Shown here piece by piece: positions 34,414 through 46,853 of a DNA stretch of 64,000 nt. Each line of letters opens with the position of its first letter. Within the stretch, counting starts at the first letter, position 1. The notes beneath the pieces were generated by a model. It was given only the letters and a program-made list of their open reading frames with translations. It did not search any database and was not told the DNA's origin. Source of the stretch: Hirsutella rhossiliensis (taxonomy: Eukaryota > Ascomycota > Sordariomycetes > Hypocreales > Ophiocordycipitaceae); contig NW_025408671.1 in the NCBI RefSeq assembly GCF_020360975.1, positions 4,960,001 through 5,024,000 of the forward strand. Direction: 5' to 3'. The translations under genes and the position numbers were made by a program.

Positions 34414-34876
34414 TCTCGCGAAGAGAGATATAAGAAGTATATATAAAATATATAAAGGTAAAATTAAAGGTAAGGGGACGGATAGGTAGGGCTAAGCTAT
34501 CTAATTCTTACGAGGGCAGTAATTAAGGTAGGGGAGTAATTATTATATTACCTTAATTATCCTTCTTTCCTCTATCTAACGCCCCCTTTTATACCTATCT
34601 AGCACCTTAATTAATAAAGAAGATCCTACTTAAAGAAGCTACTAATATCCTTTTAACTACCGAGCCTTTTACTAGTTTTCCCTTCCTTTTTAGCCGTTAC
34701 CGGCTTATTATTCTTATCTCTCGCTACTTATACTTCCCTTTATACTCCTACCTTCCTTCTTATACCTCTTTTTAGCTCCTTCTTCCTTCTTCTATACTAG
34801 GTATTCTTAGCTTCCTTAGTCCCTCTTACTAACGGATATCTCCGAGAACTACGAAATTAGGCCACGCTTCGCGATA
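34414..34876 (-). repeat. Copia-1 C 3' LTR
   Basis: 463 bp, beginning TCTCGCGAAG and ending CTTCGCGATA as read on the plus strand. Same length as the 5' LTR at 40231-40693. The surviving GGCCACGC near its end, where other copies have AGCTATAC or AGCTTAAT, shows it is less mutated there. Confidence 0.9.
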
Positions 34877-37800
34877 TACCCCCTTAGCTATAGCCTACCC
34901 CTATAGTAAGGGCATAGCTAATACGGCTTTAGGCTAGTAAGCGTATAAAAGAGGTTCTTAGCTTTATACTTCTCCCTTTACTTAAGGAAAGTAGGGGCCC
35001 TTTTAGGTCCCTAGGCTCTTTTAGACCTACTTAAGGAATAGGGGCCTAAAGAGGGGAATGTCTTATAAGAAAGGGGGCCTTCTTAAAAGGGAAAAACCTA
35101 ATTAAATAGGGGGCCCTTTACAGGGAAAAACCTCTTCCTTTTCTTTAGTTATAGACGTTACCTTCTTATACAGGCTATTAGCTCCTCTTATAGACTCTTA
35201 AGGCGGGCCTTTAAAGATAGCTTTTCTTAAACGTCTTTTAGCCTAATTTACTATAAAAAGATAGCTAGCTTTTACTTTAGTAGGGGCTTTATAAGACCGT
35301 CGGCTTTTATTAATACCGTTAGAACCTAATAGACGGAAATTAGTCCCCTTTAGACCTCTTAGTATAACTAATACTAGTAGATATCGATATACTATAGCCG
35401 GGTTAATAACTTACTATTTTCCTTTATAAGAATTCGTATAGTCTATATATTATTATATTCTATAGCTAACGGGGATAGAATTTATAGTTATAAAGATATT
35501 AGTAGCTAGCTAAGGAAAATCGCTTCTTTTAACGATTTTAAAAGAGCTAGTAGCTCTGCCTCTATACTAAAAGTCGTAATAGTAGCTTACTTCGAAGCTC
35601 TCTAAGTAATAGTTCCTTTAAAAAGGGATATAATATACCCTTATAAGCTCTTTCTATCTAAGGAATTATCCGTAAAGGTCGAATCGCTTAAATAAAGGAA
35701 GATTTCGGCAGCTTATTTCCTTCCCTACCCTCCTAAGCGTAGACTATATAATCTTATTAAATAAAGATAAAGGATAGCTCTATCTACTACTTCTTAATGC
35801 CTAGGGCTAGGATTCTAGTTATACTTAGCTAGCCGGGAGACCGTAAAAGATATATCTAGTCTAGTAGAAATAGCTAAAAAAAGCAGGGAGCCTACCTTCT
35901 ATTAATATTAGTATTTCTCTTACTCCTAGCTTAAAAGAACGGATTAGGTAAAAGCTCTTTATCTAATATAGGCATAGAGGGAAGCTTTTTATTAAGGGAA
36001 TTAAGGAGGAATTTATAAGCGACCTTATCGATATAGGCGTCTTAGGTAAGCTAGATAGTTTATTAGGACTTATTCTAAAAGATTCGTATCCCTAGGAACT
36101 ACTTTAGCTCCCCTAGCTTAGTTATCTTATACCTTTATTATAGGCCTCGTATAGCCTCCCTAGTAGCAGCCTCTTCCTCTTTTAGGTAGGCCTAGATAAT
36201 ATCGTCGACGTAAAAGAAGACCGTGATTTTACCCTTTTATATTATATACGGTTCCTAAGGGACTTTCTTAAAGCCTAGGGCTTTAAGGGAACCTATTAAA
36301 TGCTATTACTAAAAAAGGGGTAATCTTCGTAGTCTATATAAAGCTTTCCTAAGCTATAGAACCTTTCCTAGCTATTAGAAGCCTAGTAGAAGGCGTATAT
36401 AAATAACTTCTTCTTCCTTAAGTAAGCAGTTAATAAAGGCGTTAACTATATCTATCTAATTAAGCTCGAGGTCGAATTCTACTACTATAGCTATAAGGGT
36501 CTAAAAAGACATCCCTACTAAGGTAGTTGCCCTAGTAAGAAGATCCCCTTTTTCTTATTAGTTCCTATAGATAACTAGCTTAGCTTTATACTTTTAAAGG
36601 AAGCTATATTTATTAGTCTTATAGATAAAGACCTACTTATAGCTAAGGACCTATTTTCCTCTTACTTTTTCCTTAAGGACCTCTTCGAAAGACCCTATCT
36701 CTTTATATAAGGCTAGGTAGTCTTTCTAGGCCTAGAAAAACTAGTCTCTAAAAGGGTATCTTTCTAGCTGCTTTTAGTTTGCTAGTAGGTCTAGGAGGTC
36801 TCTTTTATATACCTTCCTTACTAATAAAGGCTTAAAAAGCTAGCCTACTATAAATGCTCTATAGGAACTATCTTTTATAGGCATTAAATAGAAGTTAGAA
36901 AAACGATCGAAATAAAGGAGAAACTAGTCTTCTTTTATATCGGGCCCTATACCTTCCTTTACTTCTCGAAGTAGGGATAAAAAGGCAGCTAGGTAATCCT
37001 TTAAGAGAGGTGCCTTTCCTACCCCCTTAGGGTTTAAGATAGGAAGACTAACTAAAAAAGCTACTTTTAGATCTTCTTCTTATTCTATAAGAGGAGGCGT
37101 AGGGAGGTAAGCGTATTCTAGCTCTACCGCTTTCCTATAGTCTCCTTCTTCGTTTAGATTATCTAATCTAGTAGCTTCCTCTTTAAAGTTAGCGTTATCC
37201 TTAACTACTTCGACGTTAGTTTCTTCTTCCGTTTCCTCGTTTAAGGCCTCTTCTTAAGACTATTAAGAAGGGGGGATTTAAATCTTCTAAATTAGCTAAC
37301 GTTATAAGAGTAAGAAGGGCTATTAATCCCTCTTTCCGTTAAAGAAGCTAGATTTATCGAAAATTATATCCCTAGTCGAAATAACCTTCTATAGAAAAGG
37401 AATCTAGATCTAGAAGATATTCGTAGAATTATAACTAACGAGGTAACTAATAAAGGCTCTAAGATTAAGCTTTCTTTTCTTCTTTCTTTTTAGCTATATA
37501 TCGGTAGTTATTATATATACCTTATAGCTATAGGCACGAAGGTAGGCTAGCGAGGCCCTTTTCTTCTTAAAGAGCTCGAAGGGGGATTTCTAATCTATTC
37601 CTTAGGTCTTAAAAAGGGTCTCTAGGTCCCTATAGTCCCTTAGTCCCCTAGGGTCCCTTAGGGTCCGGTTCTAAAGGTTATAGGCGGTCTTAATAACTTC
37701 CCTTTAAAGGTTATATAGAAGCCTTATAGTAAGTCTTATTATATAGGCCCTTTCTATTATAGCACCCCTTAATCTTTCTACCCCTCCGTTCTAGGCCTAG

Positions 37801-40230
37801 GTATTCGGTGCTAATAGGAGGGGTAGAATGCCCCTTTTTTATAGCTAATTTAAGATATCTTTCGTAAATAGCTCTCTATTAGACCGTATCTTCTTTACCT
37901 CGTAGCCGAAGTAGGATTTTATCTAGTTAACGAAGTCCCTAAGGGTAGACTAGTTATACTTACTTAAGTAGGTCCGTAAGAAATAAGGGAAAACTATCCC
38001 TAAAAAGGCGTCTATAAAAAACATTACCCTAACGAAGCTTTCCTAGTCCTTAGAGACGTCGGTCTAGTCGACCTAAATTTCCTTATACGGCTAGTCCGGC
38101 TATAAAGGGGTTCGTCTAGAAATTCGTCTCCTAGTCTTTCCTTAGCTATAGTATTTATATTCGACGGTCTTTAGGCCCCTTATTTATACGCCTTATTATA
38201 GGCCTAGCTTATATAAAGCTAAGGGGCCCGGGTAACTAAGTCGTACGTACTAAAGAAGGCCGTCTCCTTAGGCTGCTAGAAGAGGGTCCTTTATAGTAGA
38301 CCTATTCCTCCTAGTAGGGAAAGCTAACTTCTTAAGAGGTTCCTTCCTAAGAATAGGTCGGAATTCGAGAATAAATTAACTAAATTTCTCTTCGATAAGC
38401 CTAATTATCTAATTCTTCTAGACTAGCTTTATAGGCTTAGACGTCGTGTCTTAGAAGACTCCTTCCTTTCGAAGAAAGTAGAAGGAAATTAGGCTCGTTA
38501 AAAATCGAGGGTAAAAAGCTACCCTTTTTCGTTAAAGAATTCGTATAGACCCGTTAGGTAATTTTATCGTAAAATTTACCCTTCTATATCCCTCTATCTA
38601 TACGGTTAATTCCCTAGTAATAAGATATTCCTTTCGTGCCTTCTTAAAGGACCGGAATCGTAAGAGTATATTATAGATATTAAGGGAAGTACTAGAGTTA
38701 AGGATAGCTGATTTTCGTAGGGGATAATTAGAGGGTCCTAACGGTTAGTCTTACTAATCTATAAGGAAGACAAGTACCGGATTTACTATACTAACGATTT
38801 TTCTTTAAATTTATAGCTCGAATAAGGGCAGCGGCGTTAGTTGCTATTTCTTAGTAACCCGAATCTCGTCTATCTTCTTTTATAACGAGGGGTCCTCCTT
38901 AAGAGACTATTATACTATTTCTTATAGCCTCTTTAAAGGGTTAACTCCTTTAGGTCGGTTTTCCTCGAAGACCTACTAGTAGTCCTCTAGCCGATAGGGC
39001 TTTTTATATACTTAGTAGGTAGGTCGATTCCTCCTCGTTCGTTTCTTTAAGGAATCCTCGTCTTAGTCCGGAAGGTCTACTTAAAAACCCCCCCTTTTTA
39101 CCCCTTATTGCTAATATTAATAAGGTTCGATTTCGACTAGTTCCCTGATTTTTCTACTAACGGACTAAAAGGTCTATTAGGGGACTAGTCGGGCTAGTTT
39201 AATAGACGGGACCGGGCCCAGAGTAAAAGGCAGAGCTAGGGCCGGGAGTAGGGCAGCCGTTAAAGACGGGCTTAAGGCTCTCGAGGGAGGAGGAGCCGAA
39301 GGAGCAATAGCTATAGTAGCAGCAGCGGGGGCCGCAGCAATAGGGGCTATAGCAGCTATAGGTCGAGCTGTCTAGGTCGAGTGCTAGCTACGAAGGAATA
39401 AGACTACTTACTATTATACTCTAGTAGCCTCTTCGTCTAGTTCCCGGCTAGCCTCTTAAAAGATAGTCGAGTAACTGTTACTAATAGGCTTTATTAGTAG
39501 AGATATATCCTATAGCTACTAGCCGGAAAGAGCTTTTATTAAGAAGTATTAGTTAGCTTCCTCGAGGATTTCTTCCTACTTAGCTAGCTACGAAGAAGCT
39601 AGTAGGTTCCTAGTAGAAAAGGCTCTAAGGTATACCGTATAGGTCTTCCTAATATAGTTAGTTATATAGCCCCTCGAGGGAGCTATCGAGGTCTCGAGCT
39701 TTAAAAGCTACTACCTAGGAGTCTCTTCCTCTCGAAGAGAGATTAGCTTTACGGTATTAACGGATTCCGTTATCGCCGTATAAGTAGTAGTTAGTAGCTT
39801 CGTCTCGTAAAGGTATTCCTTTTAATAACTTTCGTAGTTACCTAAGGTAGTAGAAAAAGCTCTTTACTATATAGAGGTTAGCTTAGAGAAGAGGGTAGCT
39901 CCCTCTATAAAGTCCGTTGCCCTAGGATAAAGAGGGGGCTCGAGAGGGTCCTACTTATTAAAGAAGACTAAATTATAGATAGTTCTATCTATACGAGCCC
40001 GTAGCTCCTTTACCTACTTATCCTAATCTTAGGGCTTTGCTAGAATCGTCCTATAGACTATAGGGACGGCAGAGTCGGATTTCGTTATTATTATAGGGAA
40101 GGGTAGAAAAGTTAGGTAAAAATCGGCTTTTCTAGTAAGAGGGGTAAAAGGAAGCTATAAGGGATATAAGAAAGGTGCCTTTTATAGTAGCCGGAAGGTA
40201 TAGGAATACTATTCCTCCCGGGCTTATAAC

Positions 40231-40693
40231 TCTCGCGAAGAGAGATATAAGAAGTATATATAAAATATATAAAGGTAAAATTAAAAGTAAGGGGACGGAT
40301 AGGTAGGGCTAAGCTATCTAATTCTTAAGGGGGCAGTAATTAAGGTAGGGGAGTAATTATTATATTGCCTTAATTATCCTTCTTTCCTTTATCTAACGCC
40401 CCCTTTTATACCTATCTAGTACCTTAATTAATAAAGAAGATCTTACTTAAAGAAGCTACTAATGTCCTTTCGACTACCGAGCCTTTTACCGGTTTTCCCT
40501 TCCTTTTTAGCCGTTACTAGCTTATCCTTCTTATCTCTCGCTACTTATACTTCCCCTTATACTCCTACCTTCCTTCCTATACCTCTTTTTAGCTCCTTCT
40601 TCCTTCTTCTATACCGGGTATTTTTAGCTTCCTTAGTCCCTCTTACTAATAGATATCTCCAAGAACTACGAAATTAAGCTATACTTCGTAATA
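40231..40693 (-). repeat. Copia-1 C 5' LTR
   Basis: 463 bp, the partner of 34414-34876. A 71-codon open frame at 40462-40677 on the plus strand lies wholly inside this LTR and has hydrophobic, Ser/Leu/Pro-rich content; I take it to be chance. Copy B sequence resumes at 40694 with GCCTATAATAAA, matching the interior of copy C near 36140. Confidence 0.9.
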
Positions 40694-41995
40694 ATATAAG
40701 GCCTATAATAAAAGTATAAGATAACTAAGCTAGGGGAGCTAAAGTAGTTCCTAGGGATATAAATCTTTTAGAATAAGTCCTAATAGACTATCTAGCTTAC
40801 CTAAGACGCCTATATCGATAAGGTCGCTTATAAATTCCTCTTTAATTCCCTTAATAAGAAGCTTCCCTTTATACCTATATTAGATAAAGAGCTTTTACTT
40901 AATCCGTTCTTTTAAGCTAGGGAGTAAGAGAAATACTAATATTAATAGAAGGTAGGCTCCTTACTTTTTTTTAGCTATTTCTACTAAACCGGATATTTCT
41001 TTTACGGTCTCCTAGCTAGCTAGGTATAACTAGAATCCTAGCCCTAGGCATTAAGAAGTAGTAAATAAAGCTATCCTTTATCTCTATTTAACGAGATTAT
41101 ATAGTCTACGCTTAGAAGGGTAGGGAAGGAAACTAGCTACTAAAATCTTCTTTTATTCGAGCGATTCGTTCTTTACGGATAATTTATTAAATAGAAAGAG
41201 CTTATAAGGGTATATTATATCCCCTTTTAGAGGAACTATTACTTAGAGAGCTTTAAAGTAAGCTACCGTTACGAATTTAAGTATAGAGGCAGAGCTACTA
41301 GCTCTTTTAAAAGCGTTAAAAGAAGCGAATTTCCTTAGTTAGCTACTAATATCTTTATAACTATAAATTCCGTCCCTATTAGCTATAAAATATAATAATA
41401 TATAGACTATATAGATCCTTATAGAGGAAAATAGTAAGCTATTAACCTAGCTATAGTATATCGATATCTACTAATATTAGTTATGCTAAGAGGTCTAAAA
41501 GGGACTTATTTCTATCTATTAGGTTTTAATAGTATTAATAAAAGCCGATAGTCTTATAAAGCCCTTACTAAAGTAAAAGCTAGCTGTCTTTTTATAGTAA
41601 ATTAAGCTAGAAGACGTTTAAGAGAAGCTATCCTTAGAAGCCTGCCTTAAGAGTCTATAAGAGGAGCTAATAGCACGTAGGAGGAAGGAGACGTCTATAG
41701 CCGAAGAAAGGAATTAGGACTTATTTTAGAGGAGGGCCCCTAGCTTAATTAGGACTTATTCTTCTTAAAGGCCCCTTTTTTAGGGATTTATCCTTAGAGA
41801 AGCCCCCCTTTCTTATAGGACTTAATATCCTCCTTAGGCCCCCTTTTCCTAAAAGCAGGTCTAAAGGAGCCTAGGGCTAAAACCTAGATTTCTCGAGCAA
41901 GGGATAAGTATAGACTAAGACCTCCTTTATACGCTTACCGGCCTAAGTATTTAGCTTTACCCTTTCTATAAGGGTAGGGTATAGCTAAGCGGGTA

Positions 41996-42471
41996 TATCG
42001 CGAAGCGTAGCTTAATTCGTATTCTTAGAGATATCCTATAGTACGAGGAACCTAGGAAGCTAAAAAACAGGTTTTAAAGAAAGAGCTAAAAGGAGGTATA
42101 GAGAGGAGGGTAGGGGTAAGAGGGGAAGTAGAAGTAGCGATAGCTTCCTATAAAGGTAGCGAGAGATAAGATAGATAAGTTAGTAACAGCTAAAAAGGAA
42201 GGGAAAAACTAGTAAAAAGCTTAGTAGTTAAAAGGATATTAGTAGCTTATTTAAGTAGGATCTTCTTTATTAATTAAGATACTAAATAGGTATAAAGAGG
42301 GGTATTAAATAGAGGAGAAAAGGAGAATAAAAGGCAATATAATAATTACTCCCCTACTATAATTACTGCCCCTATAAGATTTAAATATCTCTACCTTACT
42401 TATCCGACCCCTTACTTTTAATTTTACCTTCGCGTATTTTATATATACTTCTTATATCTCTCTTTATAAGA
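41996..42471 (+). repeat. Copia-1 B 3' LTR
   Basis: 476 bp partner of the 5' LTR at 29847-30324. It ends TCTCTTTATAAGA, where the 5' LTR has TCTCTTCGCGAGA; every difference there is C to T or G to A. Followed by the ATTAT target duplication. Confidence 0.9.
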
Positions 42472-42862
42472 ATTATACTATTATAAAGTAAGTAAAGGTA
42501 TAGGCTTAGGTACGGTCTATTAAAAGAAGGTTAATAATTTATAAAAAAGAAAAGGAAGAAAAGTATAAGCTTAGCTTATATAAGTATAAAGGCTACTTAT
42601 ATATAAACTTAGCTTAGACCTTAGTCTAGGCTTATATAAGGTAAAAGCCCTTATATAGATTACTAAATATATATACCGATCTTATTTACTTTTTTTATAA
42701 GCTTAGGAGTAATAAGTTTCTTTTTTTATTTTCTTTTATAGTATAAGAAAAAGATAATACTAATAATACTATAGATATCTCTATCTCTACCTTAAGGACT
42801 AAGGATAGAAAGAGGTAGTAATAGGAGGGTCGCTATATAAGCTATAATAGTAAATCCTATTA

Positions 42863-45140
42863 TTATTAAGATTATACTAGTAGCCTATTTAAAGGTATTT
42901 AGAACTTTAGCGTTAAATAAGAGGGAAAAATTAAAGTACTTAAAGGAAAACCCTCCCTTCTTTTATAGCTAGTTTACCCTTATACTAAGTCGCGGTTATA
43001 ATATATAGTAATCTTACGCTAGCTATTATAGGTATTATTTTAGTTAGTTAGAATCGCGTTAGCCTTATTATAAAGTAACCTTAGAAAGTAACTCCTTTAT
43101 ATATATAGGGTATATAGCGTTAATCGGTAGTACGAGCGTTTTTAGTTAATAGTTAATTATATAATTATCCTTAACCTTATCTTATAATAATATCTTCCTA
43201 GGCTCTAACTTATTTTTCTACTATAAGGCTTAGTAGGCTATTTTTTTTATTAATACTAGCCTTTAGCTAAGCTAGTAGTTAGGTTATTATACTAGCTTTA
43301 CGCCGTACTTATTAAGTTACTAGTATCGGCCCTAGGTTTTTATTTTCCTAGTTAAGAGGCCTAGACTAAGGTTAAGGGGCGGTCCTAATAAATTCGTTAT
43401 TATAGAGGAAGCCTTTAAAAGTTATCGGCCACGCTAAATTAAACCGTATAAGGAAAAGGAAGTAGTAACTAAATTACTATAGCACCGTTCCTAGCTTATA
43501 CCTAATCTAGCCTACCCTCGCGATATTTATTACCGCCCTTAAGTTTAATTATTTTTTATATATAACGAGGGATTCGTTTAATCTAAGCCTATATCTTCTC
43601 TTATAATAGCTCTTTCTAAGTAAGATCCTAAGCTATAATAGCCTTAGCTCGGCTCTTTAGCGCGCTCTTCTTTATAGTCGTTCTTTTTATCTATAGCTAA
43701 GCTAGCTTAATAGTATTAAGGTTAGGCGAGTTACTATACTAATAAAGCTATTAAATATTATAAGAATTATAGAATCGTTGCTAAATATAGTAGTTATAGA
43801 TAGGAGCCTTATCTTCTTATATAATCGTCCTAGAAAGCTTAGCCTTATACTCTTTAGTAAAGGGAAAGAGCTTAGGAAGAAGAATCTTCTTTTAGTAGCG
43901 GAACTAGTCGATTCCGCTATACTAGAGCCTCGTGCAAGCTTACTTAACTTCTAGTTAAATTTCTATTAAGGTTTAGGTCTAGGAAGTTAATAGAGATATA
44001 GTCTTCGTAAGCCGTTATTAAGTTCCTACTCCTCTTTTAATAGGGGCTTAAGTTCTTTATTTATTATTATAATAGCTTTATCTACTACCTTCTTCTTAGC
44101 AGTAGTCTTTAGTACTTAGTAGTAGCTTAGGCCCTTCTTATTATATAAAAAGTAGCCCTAGAATATAAATTCTAAGGCGCCTTTCTATCTCTCGCGGATA
44201 TAGCTTTAAGTAAAGCGCTTATTAGCTTTCCTTTATATATAATTGCCTCCTTATCGATATAGTAAGATAATAAAAGTCTCGTTTAACTAAATTACCTTCT
44301 TTTAGTCCTCGAGGGTTTAATCTTAGTATATAATATACTAGGCTAGTTATTCTTTTTATATCTTCTTTATTAAGCTTAGCTTCCTTATAAGCTTTATCTT
44401 TTAGAAGCCTACTAAGTAAAGGACTCGCTATATAGTCGTTGCTAAGACCGGGTGCCCTACTAAGCTTAGCTCGCTAGTAATATTAGCGTAGTTTTTTTCC
44501 CTTTTATATTTATTGCGGCGAACCTTCGTAAGAACCTTATCTTAGATTATAAGCTACTTAGAGGGACGGCTAGAACGAGGGGTATCTTAAAGCTACTCGT
44601 CTTAAAGGGTTAAGGGCAGCGTATCTAGCTTAAAGCCGCGTTAAAGAGCTCGTATATAGATATATTTAACTGTTCTAAGAGGCACGCTAGTTAAGGCAGT
44701 AACTTTAGTAGCCGATTTCCCGCCGCCTTAAAGTACTATAATAAGGGCTTAAGTCGCGATATCTATTATTCGCCTTATTATTATCGGGAATATTAAGAAA
44801 AGCGGAGGGGCGGCTACTATATAAAATCGCATATAGGGCACTCTATTTACTTTACTACTTCCTTTTTCCTTATAAGGTCTAATTTAATATAGCTAATAAC
44901 TTTTAAAGGCTACTTTTATAGGTTTAAGTAAGTAAGGTCTAAGCTAGCTTACTTATAGCGGGGCTAGACTACTAGTATATTTATAAGCGCTTTTAAAAGC
45001 GCTAATTAGCTAATTAATAAGTAGGTTAGTATAGTTTACTAGTTTAACTAAAAATTAATTATACCCTTAGCTAGATTTAAACTAACTCTAACGTTATAGC
45101 TAGTAAACTTCTTAGGTATATAACTACTATATTATAAGGG
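42863..45140 (-). mobile_element. tRNA-derived SINE F2, split by a Tc1/mariner element
   Basis: Second copy of the SINE at 24769-25538. Flanked by a 15-bp direct repeat TAGTAAATCCTATTA (42848-42862 and 45141-45155) that belongs to element E4; E2 has the single-copy site near 49350. Without the mariner insert the body is about 758 bp. tRNA-like head at the right end (about 45064-45140, minus), TTATTATTAAG tail at the left. More RIPed than F1: the B box is GTTTAAATC. Confidence 0.8.
43401..44920 (-). mobile_element. Tc1/mariner DNA transposon G (1.52 kb, RIPed) inside SINE F2
   Basis: Terminal inverted repeats of about 42 bp: TATAGAGGAAGCCTTTAAAA at the left matches the complement of TTTTAAAGGCTACTTTTATA at the right. 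The host SINE resumes after it, and a TA duplication fits. Read through stops on the minus strand, about 44210-43630 gives a Tc1/mariner catalytic region: IQEDRAPIHNYY (second Asp area) and NSPNLNTIELAW, the RIPed form of YSPDLNPIEHLW. The transposase would cut and paste at TA. Dead copy, and I see no second copy in the window. Confidence 0.8.
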
Positions 45141-45980
45141 TAGTAAATCCTATTAGTTTTTAAAGTACCTATAATAAGAGGCGCAGGTAAATATACTCTA
45201 AGTAATAAAGGGGTATATATACTAAGATAAAAAAAAGGTTAGGTTTAATAATAGTAACTTTAGTAATAAGTAATCTTAGTAATACCTTTATAAGCTTTAT
45301 TAGTATTCCCTTATATATAGTAGTAGCTACTATATAAATAGAACGTATACTTATAGTAATTAAAAGGGTAGCTAAGATATAAGAAGGCCGTTAATATAAT
45401 ATAACTATAGTAAAAAGAAGTACTTATATAGCCTTATATAAAAAGGAGTAAAGCCTTATATATTAAAGTACCGTCCTTTATATTATAGTATTAAGAGCTA
45501 CTATTTTATACTAATATAAAAAGGGTAGGATACTATAAGCTTACTAAAGCTAGCTATATACTATTTTATATACCTTTACTTTTTAGCTATAAGTATTAAA
45601 GCCTAACTCTTAAGGCGCGGCCCTTACTAATAATATAGTTAATTTAAGAAGCTCGCTTAAGAGGGTATTATATATTATTTACTAGCGTTTTTTCTATAAC
45701 TAAGTATATATAGTCTATATAAGGGTTTCTATCCCTTTAAGTATAGTATTAAGTATTATTTAAAGTCGCGCCTTTTTAAAAGCTAGGTAGGGGTATATTA
45801 TAAGGGCTTTTGCCCTATATAGGCCTAGACTAAAGTCTAAGCTAAGTTTATATATAAGCGGCCTCTATGCTTATATAAGCTAGGCTTATACCTTTCTTTC
45901 TTTTCCCTTTTATAGATTATTAACCTTCTTTTAATAAACTATACCTAAGCTTATACTTTTACTTACTTTATAATACCTAG

Positions 45981-46033
45981 ACTTTATAACTAAATCGCTA
46001 GACGTAATTAAACTAAAATAAATAGCTAGTTAT
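45981..46033. other. Short unassigned flank between E4 and the solo LTR
   Basis: RIPed bridge continuing the sequence that ends at 26733. It ends in GTTAT, the left target duplication of the solo LTR. Confidence 0.4.
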
Positions 46034-46517
46034 TATTACGAAGTATAGCCTAATTTATATTCTTAGAGATATCCTATAGTAAGAGGGACCTAGGAAGCTA
46101 AAAACACCTAGTATAAAAGAAGAAAGAAGGAGCTAAAAGGAGTTATAGAGAGGAGGGTAGGGGTATAAGGGGAAGTAAAAGTAGCGATAGCTTCTTATAG
46201 AGGTAGCGAGAGATAAGACGGATATACTAGTAACGGCTAGAAAGGAGGGGAAAAATTAGTAAAAAGCTCGGTAGTTAAAAGGATATTAGTAGCTTCTTTA
46301 AGTAGGATCTTCTTTATTAATTAAGATACTAAATAGGTATAAAGAAGGGCGTTAAATAAAGGAAAGAAGGATAATTAAGGCAATATAATAATTACTCCCC
46401 TACTATAATTACTGCTACCGTAGGAAATAAATATCTCTACCTTACCTATCCGACCCCTTACTTTTACTTTTACCTTTATATATTTTATATATACTTCTTA
46501 TATCTCTCTTCGCGAGA
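46034..46517 (+). repeat. Solo LTR of Copia-1 (484 bp)
   Basis: Full LTR, TATTACGAAG...CTTCGCGAGA, flanked by a perfect GTTAT duplication (46029-46033 and 46518-46522). No interior is left, so a full element inserted here and was removed by LTR-LTR recombination. Confidence 0.9.
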
Positions 46518-46522
46518 GTTAT

Positions 46523-46853
46523 AGATCGTCCTTATTAAGGTAAAGCTACCGCTATAGTACTAAGTTACTATTATAACTAACCTATTAGTATAGCTCTTAG
46601 TTACTAATATAGTAATATATAGCCTTAAATAGCTTATTATATACTACGCTTAAGTACTTAGCGGCTAGGAGTAGCTCGTTTTAAAGGATATTAAAATAAG
46701 TAGATATAGCGGAGCTAAGCTACTTATAACCTTAAAGACCTTTTAACTTTACTAGTAAGCTTTATATTTTAATATTAAGCCGCCTTAGAGAGTCTAATAG
46801 CGTATCTTTATACTTAAAGCGGTTTAATAGCTACTATTTAAAGTTATATTAAA
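46523..46853. other. Unassigned RIPed sequence
   Basis: No feature recognised. Ends in TTAAA, the target duplication of the miniature element that follows. Confidence 0.35.

Larger units (their letters stand above)
34414..40693 (-). mobile_element. Copia-1 retrotransposon copy C, complete, nested in the RT of copy B
   Basis: 6280 bp on the minus strand. LTRs of 463 bp at 40231-40693 (5') and 34414-34876 (3'). Target duplication ATATA on both sides (34409-34413, 40694-40698). The interior mirrors copy B: primer site GTTATAAGCCCGGG next to the 5' LTR, Pro/Ala-rich linker at about 39200-39380, GAG-pre-integrase near 38150-38280, YVDD region (complement of GTCGTCGACG-like bases) near 36200-36220, and a purine tract AAGGGGGTA before the 3' LTR. 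It still shows RNase H and the pol end that copy B has past the insertion. RIPed throughout, a little less than copy B. Confidence 0.9.
29847..42471 (+). mobile_element. Copia-1 retrotransposon copy B, complete but split by copy C (RIPed)
   Basis: Full Ty1/Copia element with 5' LTR 29847-30324, 3' LTR 41996-42471 and target duplication ATTAT (29842-29846, 42472-42476). Interior 30325-34413 and 40694-41995. Reading through stops: Gag with a Pro/Ala-rich linker (about 31190-31400), protease (LDSS/ASxHIYN-like at about 31860), GAG-pre-integrase (32300-32420), integrase, and RT with KARLV near 33975 and FYVDDII at 34344-34367. RNase H lies after the copy C insertion. Its length without copy C, about 6.34 kb, equals copy C (6.28 kb). 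Inactive. Confidence 0.9.
28157..42655 (-). mobile_element. TRIM-like LTR element E1, interrupted by Copia-1 B
   Basis: Inserted into E4 in inverse orientation. Terminal repeats of about 177 bp at 28157-28333 and 42479-42655 (TATTATA...CCTTATA). The target duplication is TATAT (28152-28156) and TAGAT (42656-42660), differing by one G/A. Own sequence is 28157-29846 and 42477-42655, about 1869 bp. The non-coding interior matches E2 and E3. E3 shows the empty site for Copia-1 B around 51230-51245. Confidence 0.75.
26734..45975 (+). mobile_element. TRIM-like LTR element E4, interrupted by three insertions
   Basis: The outermost element of the nest. Terminal direct repeats of about 177 bp lie at 26734-26910 and 45799-45975, starting TATAAGGG and ending TATAATA. 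The target duplication is CTTAG (26729-26733) and CCTAG (45976-45980). Own sequence: 26734-27066, 27640-28156, 42661-42862 and 45156-45975. The sum, 1872 bp, fits the uninterrupted copy E2 (1878 bp). No gag or pol domain can be read, so it would depend on proteins of another element. Strand is tentative, from a purine tract before the right repeat. Confidence 0.75.

Noticed and set aside
40462..40677. 71-codon hydrophobic frame resembling a signal peptide
   Set aside because: Entirely within the 5' LTR of Copia-1 C; the same LTR region elsewhere is not open.
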